A stretch of 64,000 nt of DNA, taken from Rhytidiadelphus loreus (taxonomy: Eukaryota; Streptophyta; Bryopsida; Hypnales; Hylocomiaceae). The position numbers were made by a program, and so were the translations under genes. The notes beneath the pieces are model-generated. The model did no database searches. It saw nothing but the letters and a program-made list of their open reading frames with translations, and was not told the DNA's origin. Below, one piece after another: positions 36,919-48,105 of the stretch. Position 1 is the stretch's first letter, and the number at the start of each line of letters is the position of its first letter. Location of the stretch: the NCBI GenBank assembly GCA_947034895.1, contig OX344763.1, positions 15,345,001 to 15,409,000 on the forward strand. The letters run 5' to 3'.

Positions 36919-37626
36919 TCAATATCTTACACATGCTAAGAGACTATCCTCTGCAGATAACTCTATAGCTCCAACCAAAGATGGAATAGTAGGTAGAGGA
37001 GGCACATCCTCTAGAGTAGCTAAACCAGAAACTTGTATATTGGTACTTACGAATACATCTGATGTGTCTACAAATTGTCGTCAAGCACGAGCTTCTTTAT
37101 GCAATACTACTTTCCAACCTTCTTTCCTTACATCATCAGCAAAGAACACTTGGGTTGCCTGGCTTGAAAATATGAAAGGATCCAGTATCATACGCATTTT
37201 GTGGCGGAAGTTCATTACAAGAAAACCAACCTCATCTCGAATGTATGTTGCATTTCATCGATTGTCTGTTTTCTTCACCCATTCACATCGCATTAGTATC
37301 ACAGGGTTGCTAAGAGACCCGTAGTCTAATTTCAATATATCTTTTAGTACTCCAACATAGTGCCCTGACACATCTCGAAGATCAGAAGCTGGAATTTGGA
37401 ACATAGATGCAACCCCGTAGTCGTATGTTTGCAATTGGTTGGATGCGTCGTCATCCATCCTGAAATGGTTTCCAAAAGCTTTCATACGAGAATATCGAAG
37501 TGCCTTTTGCGATGGTTTTGTAGATAATAATATCCTATTTCTATCTTCAGGACTGTGTGCATTAATGTCACTGTTGCGAACAACCGTTTTTATCCACACA
37601 TCAAATGGTGCGGTGTTTGAATCCAT
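36919..37626 (-). pseudogene. CACTA TNP2 transposase C-terminal fragment (DUF4216-like)
   Basis: On the minus strand the frame from 37626 reads SGHYVGVLKDILKLDYGS, then MRCEWVKKTDNR. After a TGA (37255-37257) it continues in the same frame with YIRDEVGFLVMNF, FIFSSQATQVFFADD and GWKVVLHKEARA, then TGA (37081-37083), then about 50 more codons to TGA 36919-36921. The motifs match the DUF4216 region at the end of plant CACTA TNP2 proteins. The catalytic core is missing, so the element cannot encode its own full transposase. Confidence 0.85.
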
Positions 37627-38304
37627 TTGACAATCCTCCTTCCACTTATTGCAAGTGCATGAAAGAAGTTAAAACTAACAGTGTTACAATTTGTTGTAGC
37701 CTAATTAGCAACAACTGCAAATGTTCACCTAAGACATCCCTGGACACCTCACAGTCACTATTGTTGCATGTTAGTTGCATTTCAGTTGCACAAGATTATT
37801 AAAACCAATTGCATTCTAGTTCCATCTTTGCTACTGCAACCAATTGCATTGAACTTGCATATCTTTGTTCTACTAATTAGATTATAAAAGATGAACAGGT
37901 TAGTGCAACTAACTTTACAAGTGGCTCCAAATTATTGATAGGATCCAAATTATATTCAATTTTAGGGTTTAGGGTCATATGAACAGTAAGGTGTTTGCAC
38001 TCATGGAGCAACTTAAGGTCATGTTGCCCATTTGGGACTGCAGCTGAACATGTATTTTCATTTTGGCTTGGACTTTCAGGTAGTGTAGGGCAGGTGGAAA
38101 ACGTACAATATCATGGTTGTAAGTCTAAGAGCTGCGGTGAGAGATTTAGGTGACGCGGTCTTATGAGTGAGGCCACAGTCAAAGGTACGAGGTGACATGT
38201 CAACGATACAGGCCTGGAATTTGAGTCGGAACCCTAGTTTTGCCGCCACTTTCTTTGGGCTGTAGTTGCATCATTATTTGCTTTTGCTGGGGTTTTGTGT
38301 TGCT

Positions 38305-38356
38305 TTTCCAAAGCTTCAGGGAGTTCTCGCTTTCCAAAGCTTCAGGGAGTTCGTGC
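38305..38356. repeat. 26-bp tandem duplication
   Basis: TTTCCAAAGCTTCAGGGAGT is repeated at 38305 and 38331; partial TTCAGGGAGTTC-like words continue to ~38395. Confidence 0.85.
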
Positions 38357-39551
38357 TTGTGAATTAGAGTTCTTACTTTCTTAGCATATCAGGGAGTTCT
38401 CTATTTTCCAGGGTTTCCACTAGTATTTGATTTCTGCTACAGATCGGTGAGCGCCCTCATCTCCTTCGTTGTAAAAGAGTTGATTCCACATCTCGTTGTT
38501 GATCTCTGTTTAATTTGACATCGGACCATTTGTTCGAGAGAAACCTTATTCCAAATAACTAGTGGTGTCATACATATTGAAACCGAGCTCTGGAAAGTCC
38601 TCCATATTGGAGAGCATCGTTGGGAGAGACTTCTTGTCCCGTGGTTCAGGTAAGTTATATACATTAATTCAAACTTCACCTTGTATTGCTACAAAGTAAT
38701 GTGGAATACTTTGAAATTATATTGCCACAGATATGGTTTTTAGCTGTCGTTTTCATGGAGCCAAGAATTGTTACGAGGCGTCCTCTTGTGCTTCAGTTGC
38801 ATATGACCCGTTTGGAATTCACCCTAAAATCGATTTTGTATGGTTCATGCGCTAGATTTGGGGTGTAACACTCGGCTTTTGATCTGCGCGAACAACGGTG
38901 CAAGTTGCGTGAAGTTGCGTGGCATCTGTGGTGACTATGAGTTCTAATTTTACTTTCAATCGCAAATTCTAGGGTTCTGTTCGAAGGTATGAGGTACTAG
39001 GTTTAGAATCACACCTCCCAGAGGAATTGGAAAGTTATGCTGAAAGAATTGGAATAAGCTTACGGGTGATGATGGAGCTTTAGTGAATTTCGTTTCCGAA
39101 GAGAGTAATACCGACCATGTTTCTTGCATTAGACTAGGGTTCTTTCACAAGTACCTTATCTACCTCTGTAGTAACGTATGATCTTGGGTACTCTTTCATT
39201 TGTGTTTGTACATGGGAGGACAGCCTTTGCGGCCATTCGTCGTCAAATTTTGCGAGCTTCAGAGCCTGTGGCTGAAGTCGCGTTCATTGCCTTCTTGAGT
39301 TGAATAATTGAGCTTTGTACAAATGTGAGCTCAGAAGAATTGTAAAACATAGATGCGTCTCTCGAACTGCATCGTTTTGAATTTCTTTCGTTTCTTGACT
39401 TCAATTGCAAGTTCTGGCCCTCTCATGTTCAGTTTGTTGCTGGTTTTGCTCGTCTTTAATGTTAAATGAATTTTAATTCTGCATTGAATTGTCTTCGTGA
39501 CCTCACATTGACTGTGTGACTTTGGATGCAAGTGAGTAGAATTTGGTCGAC

Positions 39552-39659
39552 ATGGATTCTAGTGACTATCAGAAGACAGAGATGGAATTGCGTCGAGATG
39601 CCAGAGTAGTAGAGCTAGCTGCTGCCATACAGCCACTTGAAGGAACAACAAAGAAATAG
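39552..39659 (+). other. Short coding-like frame inside the CACTA element
   Basis: A 35-codon frame begins MDSSDYQKTEMELRRDAR and ends EGTTKK. Its composition looks protein-like (charged, helical), but it is too short and isolated to name; it could be an exon of captured DNA. Confidence 0.2.
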
Positions 39660-40374
39660 TAAGAGACTCTCTAGAAATTGGAACTTAGAGTTGGCTATAG
39701 TCTTCTTGTACTCCTATGAGACTATCCTCTCTGTAGATATTTTTTTGTGAATCAAGCTGATCGACGCATTCTCAAAACTAGGTCTTTGTCTGTATTTTTA
39801 CTAGGAAAAAATGATCGAGCTACACCTTTCCCAATATACGTTCCTTGTCATCCGGCTGCTATTAATGGTCATAATGTCCAGATCCCGATTATTTTTTGCA
39901 TTTGTTTGAAAAGGACTAATATGAATAAAATAATGCTTTGCACTAGTAGGTGGTTAAGTAATTGGCATTACACAGTAGTTGTAGTGTACTTGTCATGTAG
40001 TTGCAATGTAGATTCCAATTCATAGATGCAAAATAGTTGTAATGAAGTTGAAAATTAGTGACGAATAGGGATCATGATCAATGATGTATTTGAAAGACAT
40101 TGAACCATTTACGAATGTTGTTTGCAGCATGTGCACACCGTGTATGCCGATGGTTTATAACTATTTCATGCAGTTGTTTTGTTTTGTAAAAAATGGCAGT
40201 ATTCTAATGCACTCTCTAATTTTTAGCATTGTTACAGTTAGTTACATGAGTGTTGCAAGACTTGCAAAAAAATTAATATAAGATGTATAAGGGTAATAAT
40301 TGAGTTGTATAGAAGAAGTGTAAGGTTGTCAAATGCGTTGCACAGATTTTGAAAAGACTACCATAGATAGAAGT

Positions 40375-40960
40375 TGCAAATAAGTTACAAGGTAGTCGCA
40401 AATAATAGTTGCACACAAGTTGAAAATAAGTTGCTTTCCAATTGTACAAAAGTTGCACAGAAGTTGCATTCCAGTAGCAGAGAAGTTGCATTCCAATTGT
40501 ACAAAAGTTGCAATCCAGTAGCACAAAAGTTGCATTCCAGTAGCACAAAAGTTGCAATCCAGTAGCACAAAAGTTGCATTCTAGTAGCACAAAAGTTGCA
40601 TTCTAGTTGCACAGGAGTTGCAAACTAGTCGCATCCTAGTTGCATAGGAGTTGCAAATGAGTTGCATTCTAGTTCTCCGAAAGTTAGAAATAAGTTGCAT
40701 TTTAGTTGCACAAGAGTTGGAACATAGGAGTGAAAAAAATTACATTCGAGTTGCATTCTAGTTGTAATCCAGTTGCAAATAAGTTGCATTTCAGTTGTAC
40801 TAAAGTTGCAAACAAGTTGCATTCTAGTTGCACAAAAGTTGCAAAGAAGTTGCATGAAGTCTAACAGAAGTTCAAATGAAGTTGCATAGCAGTGGCACTG
40901 AAGTTATAGATGAATTACAATCAAGTCGCATACAAGTTGAAAACAAATCACAAGTGAGTG
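40375..40960. repeat. Right subterminal repeat array of the CACTA element
   Basis: About 30 copies of AAGTTGCA words, many in a 22-bp unit (AGTTGCATTCCAGTAGCACA). They are inverted relative to the left array. Open frames on either strand here (runs of MQLLC-like codons) are by-products of the repeat. Confidence 0.9.
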
Positions 40961-41194
40961 AAATGTAGTTACGTGGCAATGAATACCACATCAACAACCA
41001 CATCACAGCAGTTCATCGACAAAGTTCTCTATTGCCTATCGAATGACAAACAACCTCGCGACTGCAGTGCAACTCATGCGACTTGTCCACTGCGACTGCG
41101 GACTCCAGAATATCACCAAATCGCAAACGTCCAATATGACTACAAACCAGTCGCAAACCGCAGTCGCAAAACCCTACTTTTTCTTCTAGTGGTG

Positions 41195-42716
41195 ATTATA
41201 AAAACACAGAAACGAATGTATAGATTTTTGTAGGGATACGTGGAGCATCGATAGGCGTGCATAACTTTGCCACATGGCATGCCTTGCTAAAACTATACTT
41301 TTGAAGTCCTAAGCAAAGGAAATGGCAATTGTTCGACTAAGATGCAAAATGGTGGTTGCACAAGCTTGTTCAAGTGGAGGCGGCACATTCTCATTTTAAA
41401 ATCGATTGATTATTGTATAATGTGAAAAAATTAATACCAACCGTAATTGCAATTGCAATGTATGGCGGCTCTACAAACAGAAGTGCACTTCTCATGAACT
41501 TACGTAAATGACTAATATTTCCAAAATGGCACGGACTATACTGATGGCATATATGCAATTGAAGTTACCGCCAATGCCAGAAGCACCTTCGCTCATTGTG
41601 AAAGAGGATGCAAGCATTCACTACAGGACACTAAAAAATGATCGACGAACTTGATGGACAAGAAACAATACAGATATAAAGCTCCCCAACTATGCTTATA
41701 CACCCTTACTTAGTGAGCAACTGTACATGTCCTAGTAACTGAGTTGTGTATTCAATTACAAACATCTTTCGAGTTCCATATCGAATACATTCTGCTGTAA
41801 TAGATTGTGTTCACTTTGTGCACATGGTTGGAACGTGCTAGAAGCTTACCATTTTCTGTGAATCGTTCTTATGTCCAAATTCAACACTTGAATATGCCTT
41901 GTAAAACCTGTAGTTCAGAGGCAAATCCATTAGCAGTCAGTGAAACATCCTTCTTGTAGTGCACATTTTTCTATTAGGTTGTACAATCATTACAATAACA
42001 AATATGCATCATTTTCCAGGATAAGCATGCCAACTATTTCTGTAGAGTATATGTAGCGAGAGAATGCCTCACCTTCCACATAAACACTTGTACTACCAGT
42101 GAATTCCCTTTTTGTCGCATGCTGTTCTGCGTTCCCAATCCTTCCGCCAGTTTCTGCACGCTACGTTCTACATAACAGTGTTCAGCTATTTGGAGAATGC
42201 GTACTGAAGATGAGAATTTATTAGCTCCTCTACTGTGTCGGCGTGCTGTAGAAAATTGGACCTCCAAAATCGGCGCTTCCCATAGTTAGACAAGACGCAT
42301 TCTGCAACTCTTGGACAAGAAAGTGTTGTTGCGCAGATCTATAAAGAAAGGAGTGAAGAAGATAGACAGTCCAAAAGGCTTACGTTTTCTATTTCGATAT
42401 CAGTGTGCAAAAATTCTTGGCTGGAAAGAGCGGATTCCGGAAGGACACCCGCACGGTTTCAGTAACAACGTAAACTACGCTTTACGCGTTCTACTGTGGC
42501 CTGATACTAATCATGGCTCATTCGAGTGATGAATAAGACAAGTTGCCGTTCGTTGGTACACCATTCAATACATCTTGGGAGGACGTCTTGCACACATTGG
42601 AGACAACACCAACGGCTACAACTGACTTTTGTACGGAATCCAAACAGTAGACAAGGACAAGGCGACGTCTACAGTACCCACGTAGTCCTTGCCGGTAGAA
42701 GAAAGGGCCGCCTATC
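41195..42716. other. Spacer between CACTA and hAT elements
   Basis: Only short frames are present, the longest 77 codons. A 72-codon frame at 42311-42529 is basic at its start (KKVLLRRSIKKGVKK) but matches nothing I know. Confidence 0.4.
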
Positions 42717-42977
42717 ATGCCGCGCAAAAGGAAAGATTGGCAACCACCATATGTTGCTTCTTCGTAGTACGAACGATTGAAGGTGGGAAGAACATTGCAG
42801 CCAAGTGAAGATGTTTGTCAACCACCTACATCATCGCCTCATTTTGGTGATGATAGTGATGATGAAGCGGGCTGCACCGTAGTGCATCATCCACCCTTCC
42901 CTGCTATGGCACTTCAATGGCAAGGGGAAGTATACTTATCTCTGCAAAGTAGTCCCGATCAGGGTTGTCTTGTCTGA
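42717..42977 (+). pseudogene. Coding-like N-terminal fragment cut by the hAT end
   Basis: The frame from ATG 42717 reads MPRKRKDWQPPYVASS, then a TAG (42765-42767), then continues in frame with a PPTSSPHFGDDSDDEAG acidic segment. At 42960 it runs into the hAT terminus. A basic start followed by an acidic patch is common in transposase N-termini, but I cannot assign a family. Confidence 0.35.
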
Positions 42978-43134
42978 CAGAATTTCGAGTTTTTGTGTCT
43001 AATAGACGTCGCATGTCGCATGTCGAATTGTCGAGTTGTCGAGTAAGGGCGGTTTTTGTTGTCGTGTACGGATTTCGGATTTCAAATTTTTTTACCCCTT
43101 GGTAAAACGGACTGTCCTACGTGGCTGTGACGTG

Positions 43135-43345
43135 GCGTGCTTCCTGAGGGGCGACCGCGGGTAGGGGGGCGACCGCGGGTAGGGGGCGACCACGGGTAGA
43201 GGCGACCGCGGGTAGGGGGGCGACCACGGGTAGGGGGGCGACCACGGGTAGGGCGACCTCGGGTCCAAAATCCTGGGCGACTGCGGGTCCGAAATCTAGG
43301 GCGACTGCGGGTCCTACTTCATGGGCTACAAGTCTGGGGCCCCCA
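43135..43345. repeat. GGGCGACCNCGGGT array, left subterminal region of the hAT element
   Basis: About ten near-tandem copies of GGGCGACCGCGGGTAGG, 14-22 bp apart, ending with three looser copies containing GGGCGACTGCGGGTCC. All are in the plus orientation. Confidence 0.92.
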
Positions 43346-43838
43346 CAACATTTTTTTTCCAATATTTATTCTTCAACCAATACATTCCACGGCAAATCGA
43401 CAATATATAAGCATTGAATTATATGCTCGGTACGTACCAAAGCAAATGAACATGCATTATGTAATGATATATCATGGGACAATCAATTCATAAGCCTAAA
43501 ACATAATAATAATAAAAACCTTGGACAATAATCATATTAATTTAAATGGAACTGCGTACATACATAGGGATGATCTTCACAATTGAGTACCAAGACCACT
43601 CCTGTTTGAAATTGCACACTTATTTGCAAAAAATACGAATACCTTCATTAATCATCATCGTCAACACCAAAGTACCTTTTACAATCTTCCTGACTTTGTG
43701 AAGCCAAGTGATGGACTACACAAAATTCAAAATCTACCTATTTCATTATAAGTTTTGGCAACAAATCTTCACTACAAGGCATTGATGTTAAATCCTTATA
43801 GTACTATTTGAAGGCCTCCACATCTATAATGCAACACA

Positions 43839-46800
43839 TTACATTGTGAAGGTAGAATCGCTTTCTGCTTCATCTGCATTGGGGTCGGTGTCTTCATGTG
43901 GCCCACTACTGTCACTAGCTCCTGAGACCTCGTTTTCATCATCCTCTCTGCTTGTAGGTTGAAGGATCACCTCACGTTCCACCTCAGAGTTCAAATTTCG
44001 CACTTGCGTTTCTAAACCACCAACAACTTCGGCTAGCACTAATCGCTTTGTCGGCCTCGATGCATCAGTGGTTCCATTGATAATAGGGCCTGTCGGTCGC
44101 TCAAGCACCTGCTGCCCAACATATTGACGCTCTACTCTCGCTGCTGCGCTTGATGGCCAAGGATTACGAGTGGAATTTCGTTCTCCAATGACAAATGGAT
44201 GGATCGCATGGTTTTGACGCTTGGGGTTCCGTGTCAGTCTGTCTTGCGTCTTGCGGGTTCGTTTATTTCCTGATTTGGAGTGTTCACGCGATCGCCTGGA
44301 TGATTCTCCAGGGCCTGACATCAACGAGGCCGGAGTAGGTTGTGAAGTTGAGCCATGCACTCCTTCATCAACGATTTGTCGTAGATCATTATGTGTCGGC
44401 GACCTTGTTAGAGGAGTTGGTACTATCCTCGATGTTGTGGCAATGTCTACACTTGCAGGGCAATTGGACCCACGGGTACGGGTCTCGTTGAATACCACTT
44501 GCAATGGCGCATCTGAATCGTACACCCTAGTTTCTGTTGCAGTGTTGTTGGTCGGTGCTAAACTTGGACGAACTGCAGGTACCTCTTCAATATGCGACAC
44601 CTCTTCTTGCCTTTCACCCTGTACATTAACTCGTACACCACTTCGGAGGTTCATTGGCATACTAGGCGGCAGACATGTGGCAATTAGAGACCTTACAAGC
44701 TCCACTTCATCTGCCACTGGAATATCTGCACCGTCATTGTTGTCATCAGGAGTTCTTTCCCTCATTGGGTCTGCATTGATTACCGGAAATGCATCCCAAG
44801 CCGACACATGAGGGGCTTCGTCTCTGCGGTGGTGCGACGCCTCTGGAGAGCTCAATCCATCATCATCACCCACGAAAGTGTTGTGGTATTGTCCTCGTGG
44901 AGGACTACCTACACGGGGCACCATACCAGCCCACCTATTTCCACGGAGGCGTTCTTCTACTACCACACGTCTCTGTTCTTCTCTCAAATCTCTAAACCTA
45001 ACTTCATCTTCGTCCCCCGAAGAATATGGTTCCTCATTCTCTTCATCTGTATCTCCATCTACAAGGTACTTTTTGTAGAATAGTGCTGGATTGTGTCCTT
45101 GTTTTTCACGTTCCAATTTGTTGTTGGTGTAGATATACACCAACATCTCAGCCTTCTTTGTGGCTAGGCGATTACGCACTTTATCGTGTACAAACGAATA
45201 CATGCTCCAGTTTCTTTCACAAGATGATGCTGAGCATGTCAGAGACAAAACTCTCCTTGCTATTTTTGGAAGAGCGTTCCCACCCACACGATTCCACCAT
45301 TGATGAGGCAACAAGTTACATCGAGTAACATCTGGAGCCTCTTGTAATGGATCAAAGGGACCCGACTTCTCTTCAAATTCCGTCAACTCAGCAATTGCTT
45401 CATCTTCATCCACATTCAATGGTCCGCTCAATTTTCTGATGACTCGATTCAATGCCTGCTTTGCCTCTCCATTGTTATGAAGCTCTTCCACATCTGTCAA
45501 ATACGGGTTCAACAATGCCCCTGCATAATGGAGGTCCGTGCGCATCAACTTCCAACGAGCATCAAATTGTTTTAGGAACTTCGTCGCGGTCTGCTCATCA
45601 AGAAAGAACGGAGCCTCCTTTAAAGTGCACACGTGCTGACGAAGGCTACTCATTATTATCCAAGCTTTCGGCATCGCCGGTATTTTGCCATCGAACTGGC
45701 GCAGAGCAAGAATCACTGGAAGAACCATGTGCTGGAAATTACCGCATTCCACCCAAAACACTTCCGAAACTATGTCCTCTCGCGCTTTACGGGCCCGCTC
45801 TCTTGTAATGAGTCCGTTTGTTCTGCTGACCAAACTATTCTCAAATGGCATATACGTCTCGTCCCCCACCATGAATTGAAGCGCTTGTTTGCACTCTACC
45901 AAACGGTCTATCATGAGAAAATGCACTGCAAAGCGTGTGGCCGCGGGAAGTCTCAATGACTTCTTCGGCGAGTACTTACGGAAGAGACCCAAAGTCAAGT
46001 GGTACTTCTTTATAAACTTCACAATTGCCCTGGCCTTATCCACTAGATCTTTGATCCTTTTTTCCTTTCTCCAGTCTTCCAAAAGTAAGTCCAATATATG
46101 TGCGGCACATCCTTGCGTATACATGTGGGGATACCTTGCTTGCAACTCGCGCATTGACCTTGTCATTACGGAAGCATTGTCTGTACACAATTGGACAATA
46201 TTTCCTGGTCCCACCTGCTCTATGTAGGTAGCCATTGTATTCACCGTATACGCCATGTCTTTCTTCTCTCCTGTGGTGTCAACCGATCCCAGGAAGACAT
46301 CACCCGCAGGGCAAACGAGCATCATATTCAACAAGGGACGGTGATTTGTATCTGACCATCCATCTGAACAGATAGTGGCTCCATATTGGGTAATAGAACT
46401 CTTTGTTCGACTACTGACCATTTTCGTAACAGCCTCCTTCTTCACATCAAGTAGTTTAGTGCGCACCGCATTGTACGATGGCGGGGAATATGGAAATCCA
46501 CATGTCGAAGTTGCTTTCACAGCATTCACAAAGGCTGGGTGCTGCACCACATTGAATGCAATGTTAGCCTCATAAAAGAAAGAAGCCCGTAGTCTGTCCA
46601 AGTTTTGTCTTTCATTGACCCGGAATGATTCATCCATGCTTTGTTGACGAGAAATCGAGGTTGAGCGCATCCTTCTCACCGTCACAGGAGTAGAATTTGT
46701 TGAATCTGGATTACGAGGCGGTGCATTAGGTGCTTCTGTCCTGTCGCTTGGGTCCACAGACCCTTCCACTGATGCATCCACAGTATACCCTGCAACGGAC

Positions 46801-47126
46801 TCAGCAACAACATCAACCTCAAGATCTACTCCATGCATCTCCTCCAAACTCATTTCTTTTGGTACAATCCCTTCACAGTTTCTGAATAATTCGAGGACTA
46901 CGGATGGAATACGTTTACAACGTTCCACTGTTGATGTACGGGGGTAACCAAAGTGACCAAATGCCCGCTTCCGCACGAAAACTTTGTTCCAACCACAAAA
47001 AATACAAGTCCTCGTATTTGCGGAACGAGCGGGGTTCGTTTCAATAACCAACCAGGGATCCCACTCCTTTGTGGCTCTTCGAGTATCATTTATGTTCGTC
47101 CTCCTCCCCTCTCCTCGGTTTGCCAT
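43839..47126 (-). CDS. hAT-family transposase, BED finger plus DUF659 and dimerization domain
   Basis: An intact 1,095-aa frame with no stop or frameshift. Residues ~38-72 form a BED-type finger (TCIFCGWNKVF, then RAFGHFGY and ERCKRIP). DUF659 starts near residue 245: TICSDGWSDTNHRPLLNMML (Asp255), VQLCTDNASVM (Asp316) and the CxxH of GCAAHILDLLL (Cys340, His343). The C-terminal hAT dimerization region is at ~620-670 (LTCSASSCERNWSMYSF, then KVRNRLATKKAEMLVYIYTN), with the conserved Glu637. Asp255, Asp316 and Glu637 would be the catalytic triad by comparison with hAT family knowledge. After residue 690 comes a ~400-aa charged, low-complexity tail with basic patches (RRSREHSKSGNKRTRKTQ) that most hAT transposases lack. 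The start ATG at 47126 gives MANRGEGRRTN and places the finger near the N-terminus. A GGGCGACTTCGGGTC array lies 360 bp upstream. Confidence 0.93.
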   Translation of the reverse strand: MANRGEGRRTNINDTRRATKEWDPWLVIETNPARSANTRTCIFCGWNKVFVRKRAFGHFGYPRTSTVERCKRIPSVVLELFRNCEGIVPKEMSLEEMHGVDLEVDVVAESVAGYTVDASVEGSVDPSDRTEAPNAPPRNPDSTNSTPVTVRRMRSTSISRQQSMDESFRVNERQNLDRLRASFFYEANIAFNVVQHPAFVNAVKATSTCGFPYSPPSYNAVRTKLLDVKKEAVTKMVSSRTKSSITQYGATICSDGWSDTNHRPLLNMMLVCPAGDVFLGSVDTTGEKKDMAYTVNTMATYIEQVGPGNIVQLCTDNASVMTRSMRELQARYPHMYTQGCAAHILDLLLEDWRKEKRIKDLVDKARAIVKFIKKYHLTLGLFRKYSPKKSLRLPAATRFAVHFLMIDRLVECKQALQFMVGDETYMPFENSLVSRTNGLITRERARKAREDIVSEVFWVECGNFQHMVLPVILALRQFDGKIPAMPKAWIIMSSLRQHVCTLKEAPFFLDEQTATKFLKQFDARWKLMRTDLHYAGALLNPYLTDVEELHNNGEAKQALNRVIRKLSGPLNVDEDEAIAELTEFEEKSGPFDPLQEAPDVTRCNLLPHQWWNRVGGNALPKIARRVLSLTCSASSCERNWSMYSFVHDKVRNRLATKKAEMLVYIYTNNKLEREKQGHNPALFYKKYLVDGDTDEENEEPYSSGDEDEVRFRDLREEQRRVVVEERLRGNRWAGMVPRVGSPPRGQYHNTFVGDDDGLSSPEASHHRRDEAPHVSAWDAFPVINADPMRERTPDDNNDGADIPVADEVELVRSLIATCLPPSMPMNLRSGVRVNVQGERQEEVSHIEEVPAVRPSLAPTNNTATETRVYDSDAPLQVVFNETRTRGSNCPASVDIATTSRIVPTPLTRSPTHNDLRQIVDEGVHGSTSQPTPASLMSGPGESSRRSREHSKSGNKRTRKTQDRLTRNPKRQNHAIHPFVIGERNSTRNPWPSSAAARVERQYVGQQVLERPTGPIINGTTDASRPTKRLVLAEVVGGLETQVRNLNSEVEREVILQPTSREDDENEVSGASDSSGPHEDTDPNADEAESDSTFTM

Positions 47127-47489
47127 ATTGTTTATCTGATATGCGTTATTCCAAACCGAAACGTATATGTACCCAAGTGCTTCGGAAAAAAAAATTATGA
47201 CAAAGCCACCGCTTCGAGTAGTTTTCTAACCACTCAAAGCAAGGTTGTTGCCCTTTGAAGAATATAACATTGCATGAAGCCTCTTGAGAAGATCCAAGCC
47301 ATATGTTCATCAACAGAGCAATGGAAATCCAATGTTGTTCCTCTACATTTATAGTGCTTTCGGTCTTCCCTCCACACGCTCCAAGGATGGTTTTAGGGCG
47401 TCGCTACCAAACTCTATTACACCCGAGGTCGCCCTACCCGACCGCTGGTCCACCTCCAGGCATATGGAGGCGCGCGCCTTTGCAGTAGT

Positions 47490-47725
47490 CGACTTCGGGT
47501 CACATGGTGCGAACGCGGGTTCCGGCAGGCGACTTCTGGTCCGAAATAGGGCGAACGCGGGTCCAGGTGGGGCGACTTCGGGTCCAGGGAGGGCGACTTC
47601 GGGTCCCGGATGGGCGACTTCGGGTCTCAGATGGGCGACTTCGGGTCCCACATGGGCGACTTCGGGTTTCATGGGAGACTTCGAGTGCCATGGGCGACCT
47701 CGGGGGAAAGAAGGGCGACTTCATG
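47490..47725. repeat. GGGCGACTTCGGGTC array upstream of the hAT transposase
   Basis: About ten copies of GGGCGACTTCGGGTCYC, 19-24 bp apart, in the plus orientation. It lies 5' of the minus-strand transposase gene, so it could act in its promoter; that is inference. Confidence 0.9.
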
Positions 47726-47744
47726 TGCATAAAGATTAACTTAA

Positions 47745-48105
47745 CCCCTAAAGGACCATTGTCCCCTCAAGGAACAATATGGATTTTGGGCAGGTTCCTA
47801 TGATCTCAATTTTTAATGAATTTTTTGGAAACTATCTCATAATATACAAGAGCTTATTACCTTTATGGGAATATAAATTTTGTTGCAATTGGTACCTGGG
47901 ATTCCGGGAACAAAAGTTATGGCATCTTTAACATAATTTGTAAGGAACGTCTCAGGGCAGAAAAAGAAATCTACAATAATTTGAAATTAATTTTTTAATT
48001 TTTTTCTTCTTAAAGGTCATATTTTTGTCTACATGTGTAGCTTTGATTCATTCCATTTCGATTAGTAATGTGAAAGTTATGAACAATATTGTTTGGCAAG
48101 CAATC
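47745..48105 (+). mobile_element. R2 copy, left part only
   Basis: TTAA (47741-47744) is followed by CCCCTAAAGGACCATTGTCC, the cleanest R2 terminus in the window. It matches 33048-33353 plus 34793-34830 and gives the uninterrupted sequence at the nested insertion point. Similarity ends near 48105, so the right part is missing or strongly diverged. Confidence 0.75.

Larger units (their letters stand above)
35913..41191 (-). mobile_element. 5.28-kb CACTA (CMC/EnSpm) element with GTG target-site duplication
   Basis: Termini are CACTAGAAGAAAAACGTG and, inverted, CACTAGAAGAAAAAGTAG. The flanks GTG (35910-35912) and GTG (41192-41194) are a perfect 3-bp duplication. Left (36190-36480) and right (40375-40960) subterminal arrays carry GCAACTA and TAGTTGC-type words in opposite orientation. 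A TNP2 remnant lies inside on the minus strand. The 38-39.7 kb interior is GC-balanced and may be captured host DNA, but I cannot identify a gene. Confidence 0.92.
42960..47740 (-). mobile_element. hAT element containing an intact transposase; right end not found
   Basis: The left terminus CAGGGTTGTCTTGTCTGACA starts at 42960. It matches the right terminus, inverted, of the 5.57-kb element at 53642-59208 over 20 bases. The next 150 bp also share TTTACCCC, CTACGTGG and the GGGCGACCGCGGGTAGGGG block. The 8 bp before it are GTCCCGAT. No inverted CAGGG end followed by GTCCCGAT was found downstream, so the right border is unknown. It may lie near the R2 copy at 47745 or extend past the second reading frame to about 50.84 kb. 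Confidence 0.7.

Noticed and set aside
36788..37324. 178-codon plus-strand frame
   Set aside because: Antisense to the TNP2 remnant, whose DUF4216 motifs on the minus strand are convincing.
40273..40855. Minus-strand frames with repeated MQLLC/CNFCATG-like residues
   Set aside because: They arise from the AAGTTGCA subterminal array in several frames at once and have no start context or domain.
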